Shown in pieces: positions 6,173 through 11,519 of a stretch of 11,519 nt of DNA. The notes beneath the pieces were generated by a model. The model searched no databases, was not told the origin of the DNA, and worked only from the letters and a program-made list of their open reading frames with translations. Each line of letters starts with the position of its first letter. Position 1 is the first letter of the stretch. The position numbers were made by a program, and so were the translations under genes. The DNA lies in assembly GCA_022750355.1 (NCBI GenBank), contig JAKIVW010000050.1:1-11519 (forward strand), read 5' to 3'. The stretch comes from Thermoplasmata archaeon. GTDB taxonomy: Archaea > Thermoplasmatota > Thermoplasmata > Lutacidiplasmatales > UBA184.

Positions 6173-7516
6173 TCACCGCGGGCGCGGAGCAAACTCGGGT
6201 CGGACCACGACGCCCGTCGGGCGCCCGACGAATTCGCCGTCGTCGACGATCTTCTGGCCGTGAAAGTAGTGCTCTCGGGGAAAGATCGCTTCCCACCCCT
6301 CGAAGGCCGTCCAACCGCACGGCGCGTGCAGCTTTCGCGCGTCGATCCGGGACCGTTGCCGAAAGTCGACCACCAACAGATTCGCCCGATGGCCGGGCGC
6401 GAGCCGTCCCTGGGGCTGGCCCAACCATCGCGCGGGCCGGTCGCACGCCGCCGCCACGAGCGTGGGCAGGGCGAGGATCCCGGAGCGGACCGAGGGGAGA
6501 AGGAGCGGCAGTAGGGTCTCGGTCCCCGGCATTCCGCTCGGGGCCAGGGGGAAGGGCCGCTCCTTCGCAGCGAGCGAATGCGGGGCGTGGTCGCTCGCGA
6601 CGCAGGGGATCTCCCCCCGAAGGAAACACTCCCAAAGGGCGCGACGTGCCTTCTCGCTTCGCAGGGGGGGATTGACCTTCGTGAGAGCGTCCGATCTCGA
6701 ACGTTCGGAAAGGAGCAGGTGGTGCGGCGTCGCTTCGAACGAGACCCCCGCCGCGCGGAGACGGTCGACCGACTCGGTTTCCGTCACGTGCGCGAGGTGG
6801 AGTCGGAGCGAGGGAGGAGCGACGCTCAGCAGGTGTTCGATCGCGGCCCGCTCGGCCACGGGAGGGCGCGTGGAATCCCAGGTGACCGGATCCTTGGCCT
6901 CCGAGGCCGCGGAGAAACGAGTCGGGTCCTCGGCATGGACCGCGACCGGCAATCCGAGCTCGGCCAGGCGGGCGAGTAACGGACCGAGCGCCGCGCGATC
7001 GGGCGGCGTGTCGATCCCGGTCGTCGGACTGAGGTAGAGCTTGAACGCACCGGCCCGGGTCGCAAGGCGGTCGAGGGCGCGCGGGCGAGTCGGGGATGCG
7101 TAGAGCAGCACGTCGACCACCGCGCTCCCGCGAACGCGATCCTCCTTCTCGCGCAGGTGCTCGACATCGGTGACCGGAGGTTCCGTGTTGGGCATCTCCC
7201 CCACCAAACCGACACCCCCGATCGCCGCCTGGGTCGTTCCCGTCGCGATCGACTCCATGCCCTCCGGACCTCCCGGTTCACGGAAGTGCACGTGGAGGTC
7301 AGTGGCGGAGGGCAGGATGACGCCCTCGCCGACGTCGTGACGCGGCGCGTCGGAGCGGTCCTTCCCGACCGAGAGGATCATCCCGTCCTCGGAGATGCCG
7401 AGCTCGACCGACTGCAACCGGCCTCGGACGAACGCGCGTCCGGCCAACACCCACGCCGCCACCTCCGGTGCCGATGGCCGATTCTCTGCCGGGGGCGCTC
7501 GCGCCGGGGATGTCAT
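6173..7516 (-). CDS. pyrC: Dihydroorotase (class I, amidohydrolase superfamily)
   Basis: The product is 447 residues and cyclises N-carbamoyl-L-aspartate to dihydroorotate in de novo pyrimidine synthesis. The metal site is complete: DLHVHFREPG with H75 and H77, the likely carboxylated lysine in AFKLYLSP (K159), VHAED (H194), HLAHVTE (H243) and SDHAPHS (D309). MPNTEPPVT and the C-terminal GRLAPGHRANLLVVD block are also typical of the family. The frame stays open upstream to 8824 antisense to purM, but the ATG at 7516 is preferred. The protein then has normal length with a short N-terminal extension, and TCTAAA lies 25-30 bases upstream, consistent with a leaderless transcript. It is divergent from purM, so two nucleotide-synthesis genes share a 113-base control region. 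Confidence 0.95.
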   Translation of the reverse strand: MTSPARAPPAENRPSAPEVAAWVLAGRAFVRGRLQSVELGISEDGMILSVGKDRSDAPRHDVGEGVILPSATDLHVHFREPGGPEGMESIATGTTQAAIGGVGLVGEMPNTEPPVTDVEHLREKEDRVRGSAVVDVLLYASPTRPRALDRLATRAGAFKLYLSPTTGIDTPPDRAALGPLLARLAELGLPVAVHAEDPTRFSAASEAKDPVTWDSTRPPVAERAAIEHLLSVAPPSLRLHLAHVTETESVDRLRAAGVSFEATPHHLLLSERSRSDALTKVNPPLRSEKARRALWECFLRGEIPCVASDHAPHSLAAKERPFPLAPSGMPGTETLLPLLLPSVRSGILALPTLVAAACDRPARWLGQPQGRLAPGHRANLLVVDFRQRSRIDARKLHAPCGWTAFEGWEAIFPREHYFHGQKIVDDGEFVGRPTGVVVRPEFAPRPR

Positions 7517-7540
7517 TCGACTCTCGGAGCGGTCGCTCCC

Positions 7541-7546
7541 TTTAGA
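7541..7546 (-). promoter_or_regulatory. TATA-like element, leaderless promoter of pyrC
   Basis: Read on the minus strand this is TCTAAA, lying 25-30 bases upstream of the pyrC ATG. It decides that start among several in-frame possibilities. The same patch reads TTTAGA on the plus strand and could contribute to purM transcription. Confidence 0.55.
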
Positions 7547-7630
7547 GGTCACTCCTCCGAGGGGGGGAGGGTTTTTCCCTCCGGGTCTCTCCCGACGCTC
7601 GGAGGCCCTCGTACGACGCGCCGCCGGGAA

Positions 7631-8662
7631 TGGACCTACGCCCGGAGCGGGGTCGACCGGTCCGTCGTCTCTTCGGCGCTCGCCGAACTCCTGAAGGGAG
7701 CGCGGTACCGGCCCCCGAGCACCCATGGTCGACCCGTCGACCTTCCCGGCCACTTTGCCGGATTGGTCCGGCTCGGTCGGGAGACCCTGGCCCTCACCAC
7801 CGACTCGGTCGGCACCAAGGTACTGCTGGCCCAACAGGTCGGTCGGTGGGAGGAAGTGGGCGAGGACATCGTGGGCGTGAACGTGAACGACCTGGCGGCG
7901 GTCGGCGCACGTCCGGTCGCGCTGGTCGATACGATCCTCTGCGACGAACCCCGACCGGAGGTCTTCCGCGCGATCGGTCGGGGGCTCGGTCGCGGCCTGC
8001 GTCGAGCGCCGTGCGCCCTTCTCGGCGGAGAGACCGCGGTGGTTCCGGATATGGTTCACGGGATCGACCTCGGTGCGACGGCCCTCGGGTTCTTCCCCGG
8101 AGGTCGGCTGCCGGTCAGCGGGACGGCGATTCGCGCCGGAGATGTGGTCGTCGGAATCCCCTCGAACGGTCTGCATGCGAACGGCTTCACGTTGGTCCGG
8201 CGGCTGATCGACGCTTCCCGCGTCGACCTCCGCGCGCCCCGACCGGGGGGGCGCGTGCCGATCGGCACGGAACTCCTCGCCCCGACTCGGATCTACACCC
8301 GCGCGGTGGACGCCATCGCCGACGATCCCGGAGTGCGGGGCCTCGCCCACCTGTCCGGAGGGGGGGTGCGAAACCTGGTACGCCTTCGCCCGGACGTCTC
8401 GTTCGTGCTCGACCACTGGCCCTCGGTCCCGGGCGTGTTCCGCTGGCTGCAATCCCTCGGTTCGATGTCGGAGACCGAGATGTTCCAGACGTTCAACATG
8501 GGCGTTGGGTTTGCGATCGTGGTCCGGCCCACCCGTCTCGCCAGCGTCCAGCGCGGTCTCGTCCGCGCCGGAGTGCGGGACGCGGTTCCGATCGGACACG
8601 TGGCACGGGGTCGAGGCGTGGTCGTTCCGGAATTCAGTCTCCGCTACGACGGGTACTCCTGA
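7631..8662 (+). CDS. purM: Phosphoribosylformylglycinamidine cyclo-ligase (AIR synthetase), start codon disrupted or unresolved
   Basis: From 7631 the frame encodes 343 residues, close to the usual PurM length. PurM closes the imidazole ring using ATP to make 5-aminoimidazole ribotide in purine synthesis. Recognisable blocks in order are TYARSGVD at the N-terminus, TTDSVGTK, GVNVNDLAAVGARP, LLGGETAVVPDMV, GIPSNGLHANGFTLVR, LLAPTRIYTRAV, LAHLSGGGVRNL and the TFNMGVGF block near the end. The catalytic core looks intact. The problem is the start: the codon before TYARSGVD is TGG, and no in-frame ATG, GTG or TTG occurs within the 113-base gap. The only canonical start codon there is an ATG at 7630-7632, one base out of frame. 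Removing one G would give ATG-ACC-TAC (MTYA), the usual PurM beginning. The next in-frame start is TTG at 7763, which would remove 44 residues. Confidence 0.9.
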   Translation, partial: WTYARSGVDRSVVSSALAELLKGARYRPPSTHGRPVDLPGHFAGLVRLGRETLALTTDSVGTKVLLAQQVGRWEEVGEDIVGVNVNDLAAVGARPVALVDTILCDEPRPEVFRAIGRGLGRGLRRAPCALLGGETAVVPDMVHGIDLGATALGFFPGGRLPVSGTAIRAGDVVVGIPSNGLHANGFTLVRRLIDASRVDLRAPRPGGRVPIGTELLAPTRIYTRAVDAIADDPGVRGLAHLSGGGVRNLVRLRPDVSFVLDHWPSVPGVFRWLQSLGSMSETEMFQTFNMGVGFAIVVRPTRLASVQRGLVRAGVRDAVPIGHVARGRGVVVPEFSLRYDGYS

Positions 8663-8694
8663 GCCTCCGCACGGAAGGCCCCCGCGCCCCAAAC

Positions 8695-8700
8695 GATAAT
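8695..8700 (+). promoter_or_regulatory. TATA-like element, promoter of the EamA transporter gene
   Basis: GATAAT, within an A-rich patch from 8691, lies 23-28 bases upstream of the GTG at 8723. No Shine-Dalgarno sequence precedes the GTG, so a near-leaderless transcript separate from purM is likely. Confidence 0.45.
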
Positions 8701-8722
8701 CCTCCCGGCGGATTCCGCCGCC

Positions 8723-9664
8723 GTGTCCTCCGACCACCGCGTGCGCGATCGCGCGGCCGCATTCTCGCTCATCGCGGCGTTCCTGTGGGCGACCTACTAT
8801 CCGTTCGTCCTGGCGATCCACCACGGTTCGGCCGCGTCAGCGACCATCGTGTACCCGTTCCTCATCGGGGGAGGCCTCTATTCCGCCTACGCGATTTGGG
8901 AAGGGCACGGCGCGGCGTTCGCACGGCTGTGGGCCACGTCCGGTGCGTGGATCCGCATCGGGCTCCTCATGGGAATGCAGCTCTCCGTGCTCGCGGCGAC
9001 GTACCTCATCGGGCCCGTGGACGCATCGCTCCTCTCCCTGATCGGGGACGTGGTCCTCACTCCGGTACTCGTGGCGTTCGTGTGGGCCCGGCATCGGGGG
9101 CACATCGGGACGTGGACGTTCGCCGGAGGGCTCGGGCTCTCTCTGGTCGGAGGAGCCCTGACGATCGCCGGCGGTCAGACCCTCAGCGCGGTGACCGGAG
9201 CCGGCTGGCTGGTCGTCCCGGCGATCCCCCTCACCGTCGCGGTCTACTTCCTGCTGTGCGCCAAGGAGAACGAGCGAACGTCCCCGCTCGCGGTGGTGAG
9301 CCAGTCGATGTTGGGCGCGGGGGTCCTCGGGGTCGCCCTTTCGTTTCTACTCCCGGGCGGAGCGCCCGGCCTCCTCTCGGTCTCCCTTCCGGACCTGGGG
9401 ATCCTCGCCCTCGTAGGCGTGACCAGCTTCACGCTCGCGCCGCTCCTCAATTTCCGCGCCATCGAGAACGTTGGCATGGTGATCCCACCGATGTTGATGA
9501 CCGGGATCCCGGTCTTCACGCTCGTCCTGAGCGCCACGGTCCTTCAGCTTTCGGTGCCGCTCATCGCCGCCCTCGGGGTCCCGATCGCCGTGGCGGGGGC
9601 CGTTCTGACCCTGCGGGGGGAATCCAGCGTCGTGCTGCCGCCCCGTCCCCCCGCTCCGGGATGA
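8723..9664 (+). CDS. EamA/DMT-superfamily transporter
   Basis: The 313-residue protein has about ten hydrophobic segments in two similar halves, the normal size and layout of drug/metabolite transporters with two EamA domains. The first half opens with AAFSLIAAFLWATYYPF, close to the usual EamA first helix. The end of each half carries the expected small-residue-rich helix: SLVGGALTIAGG near 140-150, and GVPIAVAGAVLTLRG near the C-terminus. Members export or import amino acids, nucleotides, sugars or other metabolites, and substrate cannot be inferred. The GTG start is supported by a TATA-like element 23-28 bases upstream and by starting just before the first helix. It follows purM by 60 bases on the same strand but probably has its own promoter. 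It converges on the DNA polymerase gene with a ten-base gap. Confidence 0.88.
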   Translation: MSSDHRVRDRAAAFSLIAAFLWATYYPFVLAIHHGSAASATIVYPFLIGGGLYSAYAIWEGHGAAFARLWATSGAWIRIGLLMGMQLSVLAATYLIGPVDASLLSLIGDVVLTPVLVAFVWARHRGHIGTWTFAGGLGLSLVGGALTIAGGQTLSAVTGAGWLVVPAIPLTVAVYFLLCAKENERTSPLAVVSQSMLGAGVLGVALSFLLPGGAPGLLSVSLPDLGILALVGVTSFTLAPLLNFRAIENVGMVIPPMLMTGIPVFTLVLSATVLQLSVPLIAALGVPIAVAGAVLTLRGESSVVLPPRPPAPG

Positions 9665-9674
9665 GGGTGGGTCT

Positions 9675-11519
9675 TCATTCGAAGTCGGTGAGACTCTTCT
9701 TCGTCGTGCGCCGACGCGGCGGGTTCGCGAGTTCGGCGAGCGGAGTATCGAGGGAGGCCGCCGGTCCGCGGGCGACGGTCGGATTCGCGTCCGCTCCCCC
9801 CAACCGTTGCTGATGGCTACCCCGCAGCAGCGCGGCGGCGTCCCAGTCGAACACCTCCGTCACTCTCGCGAGGGTCTGCGCGACGCGGTCCGCGTAGTAC
9901 TCCCAATCCGGTTCGGCCGTGAACGGGCGCCCCTCGACCCACGGTTCGACCTCCTGCGGGCTCTTGCGCGAATCGGTGACGATCCAGGCCACCTTCATCC
10001 CGGGGATCACGTCGTACCCCTCCTCGCGCAGCCGACGGAACACCCGAAGGAACGGCAGGGCGTCCCGCGTCGACTCGTTGTACTCTCCTTCCGCGCGCAC
10101 CGAACGGGCAATGACGAGACGCGCGGGCGGGACGTGGTGCTCCCGCACCCCCTGCACCAGCTCGCGGGATCGCCGGATCGCCCCGTCGGTGTCGCCGCCG
10201 AGGACCAGCTCGAACACCTCCATGAGCGACTGCGACTGATAGTCGAAGGCGTCGGTGCGGCGCGTCTCATACCCCCGCACGACCAGTTCTTCCTTCGGCC
10301 ATGCGGTCCGGCCCACGTACCGCTTCTTCGCGCCGTGCGAGAAGAACGACCCGTACACCGACTGGAACTCGAACGTGGTCCCCTCGTGGGAGAACCGGCG
10401 GGCGATCCCCTCCCCGAATTCCCGGGCACCTTCGATGGTGTCGACCGGGGAACGGACGAAGACGCTGTCCGTATCGGAGTAGACGACCTCGTGGCCGTCG
10501 GCCTCGAGGTCGTGGATGATCGAGGTGATCGCTTCGCGGGCGAACGCCGTGATCGCCGCGCCGATGTCCTTGTTGGTGAATCGGTAGAAGCTCGATGCGA
10601 GCACGCCGTAGAACGAGTTCATGAGGATCTTGACCGCGTTCTGCAGGCCGTCGTAGTAGGTGGCCAGGTCCGGGTCGGTGGCGGCTCGGCCGGCGGCCCG
10701 GAACCGGTCGCGGTCCGCGAGCAGGTCCGCCAGGATCTGGGGGATGAGTCCCCGACGGACCGTCGGCGCGAGGAACTTGGCGCCGGACGGAGCGACGATC
10801 GTCCCCTCGGGGGAGAGGGTCGTGAAGCAGAGGTTGCGGCTGATGATGATCGACGGGTACATCGATTTGAAATCCAAGACCACCACCCACCGGTAGATCC
10901 CGGGCCGGATCGCGTGGACGTACCCACCTTCGATCGGGTTGTCTCGACCGGCGTAATGATTGGTGGGGACGCCCACCCCCTGCGCGTCGGCGCGGGGGAT
11001 GAGGAGGGAGTCGATGAACAGGGACGTCCGTCCGTTCAACCCCTCTTCCAGGGGAAGATGGGCGACCGTCGCCATGTCGCCGGCCTTCTCCATGGTACGG
11101 ATCTTCTGGATGATGCGCAGCGCGAGGTCGGCGTCGTGTTCGCAGTACTCCCGGACCTTCTCCGGATCCTTCACCCACTCGGCGTCGATATTGCGACGGT
11201 CGACGTCGAGTTTCGAGTCGTTGAGCAGTGTACGAGCGACGAATTGGAGAGTCTCCTGTTTGGGGTGGAGTTCGCGCCGGGCGGACCACCAGGCGTCGGC
11301 GACGACCCGGCCGTGAACCTTCCAGAGTCGGGTGCCGAATTCCTCGGGAGCGCTCCGGTCTCGACCGAGGAGGAGCGGGCCGAGCCCGGTCGCCCGTGCG
11401 CGTTCGATCAGCAGGGGGAAGTCGTACCCGCCGATGTTGTACCCCGTGATCACGTCCGGGTCGTCCTCGGCGATGACCCGGCCAAAATCCTCGAGGATCT
11501 GACGCTCGCTGTCGTTCCA
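9675..11519 (-). CDS. Family B DNA polymerase (C-terminal part; N-terminus beyond the window)
   Basis: The 614 visible residues cover the later exonuclease motifs and the whole polymerase domain. The frame is open through the last base of the window. Exo II is YNIGGYDFPLL (visible residues 27-37) and Exo III is YCEHD (125-129). Polymerase motif A is DFKSMYPS (216-223), motif B is KILMNSFYG (297-305), and motif C is YSDTDS (337-342) with both catalytic aspartates. The KKRYVG block follows motif C. Proofreading and synthesis residues therefore look intact, and no intein interrupts the visible motifs, which are common intein sites. Family B enzymes act in archaeal replication and repair. The N-terminal domain and Exo I lie outside. 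The last residues KKSLTDFE resemble a degenerate PCNA-interacting motif. Confidence 0.96.
   Translation of the reverse strand, partial: WNDSERQILEDFGRVIAEDDPDVITGYNIGGYDFPLLIERARATGLGPLLLGRDRSAPEEFGTRLWKVHGRVVADAWWSARRELHPKQETLQFVARTLLNDSKLDVDRRNIDAEWVKDPEKVREYCEHDADLALRIIQKIRTMEKAGDMATVAHLPLEEGLNGRTSLFIDSLLIPRADAQGVGVPTNHYAGRDNPIEGGYVHAIRPGIYRWVVVLDFKSMYPSIIISRNLCFTTLSPEGTIVAPSGAKFLAPTVRRGLIPQILADLLADRDRFRAAGRAATDPDLATYYDGLQNAVKILMNSFYGVLASSFYRFTNKDIGAAITAFAREAITSIIHDLEADGHEVVYSDTDSVFVRSPVDTIEGAREFGEGIARRFSHEGTTFEFQSVYGSFFSHGAKKRYVGRTAWPKEELVVRGYETRRTDAFDYQSQSLMEVFELVLGGDTDGAIRRSRELVQGVREHHVPPARLVIARSVRAEGEYNESTRDALPFLRVFRRLREEGYDVIPGMKVAWIVTDSRKSPQEVEPWVEGRPFTAEPDWEYYADRVAQTLARVTEVFDWDAAALLRGSHQQRLGGADANPTVARGPAASLDTPLAELANPPRRRTTKKSLTDFE

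Noticed and set aside
5161..6192. 343-residue minus-strand frame across the CxxC and DedA genes
   Set aside because: It is the exact antisense of two supported genes, with shadow-like composition.
7517..8824. Upstream extension of the pyrC frame giving an 883-residue protein
   Set aside because: The extra 436 residues lie antisense to purM, are Arg/Asp/Gly-rich with no domain signature, and PyrC is complete from 7516. It is a GC-rich antisense shadow.
7630..9813. 727-residue plus-strand open frame starting at the ATG at 7630
   Set aside because: It overlaps purM and the transporter in another frame and is an Arg/Pro/Gly-rich shadow. The ATG itself is probably the displaced purM start.
1..11519. 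CRISPR array, insertion sequence, prophage, inteins or toxin-antitoxin genes
   Set aside because: I saw no regularly spaced repeats, transposase or integrase motifs, terminal inverted repeats, or intein insertions in the visible polymerase motifs.

Overview
The window is a gene-dense, very GC-rich stretch that reads as chromosomal DNA of an archaeon. The main arguments are an archaeal-type family B DNA polymerase, a 2-oxoacid:ferredoxin oxidoreductase subunit, and promoter spacing in which several start codons have an A/T-rich TATA-like element centred about 27 bases upstream and no Shine-Dalgarno sequence, meaning leaderless transcripts. An uncultured GC-rich lineage of Thermoplasmatota would fit, but that placement is inference from gene style, not from a marker gene.

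Layout. Positions 1-393 (+) hold the C-terminal end of a 2-oxoacid:ferredoxin oxidoreductase beta subunit. It converges on, and shares four bases of stop codon with, a 692-residue multi-spanning membrane protein (390-2468, -) that looks like a GT-C-type glycosyltransferase with an external C-terminal domain and a polyproline tail. Divergent from it is a Wzx/MATE-like lipid-linked glycan flippase (2559-4124, +). A small three-helix membrane protein (3876-4388, -) runs antisense into the flippase 3' end. A 152-base divergent gap with palindromes leads to an unrecognised signal-peptide/transmembrane/Ala-Gly-Pro-tail protein (4541-5122, +). A short CxxC protein (5176-5451, +) and a DedA-family membrane protein (5467-6150, +) form a likely two-gene operon. 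Next come dihydroorotase pyrC (6173-7516, -) and, divergent from it, AIR synthetase purM (7631-8662, +), whose only plausible start codon is one base out of frame. An EamA/DMT transporter (8723-9664, +) follows. The window ends in the C-terminal two thirds or so of a family B DNA polymerase (9675 to beyond 11519, -).

How the genes fit together. The GT-C-like protein and the flippase plausibly build and export a surface glycolipid or polysaccharide. PyrC and PurM are housekeeping de novo pyrimidine and purine enzymes sharing one divergent promoter region. The rest is mostly membrane and core-metabolic content. I see no mobile element, CRISPR array, tRNA, rRNA or defence island, and no convincing new multi-gene system. 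The most useful second looks are the purM start, the antisense overlap at the flippase 3' end, the palindrome cluster at 4461-4480, the unknown tether-like membrane protein, and the consistent leaderless promoter spacing. There is no gene-free stretch longer than 300 bases; the largest gap is 4389-4540.
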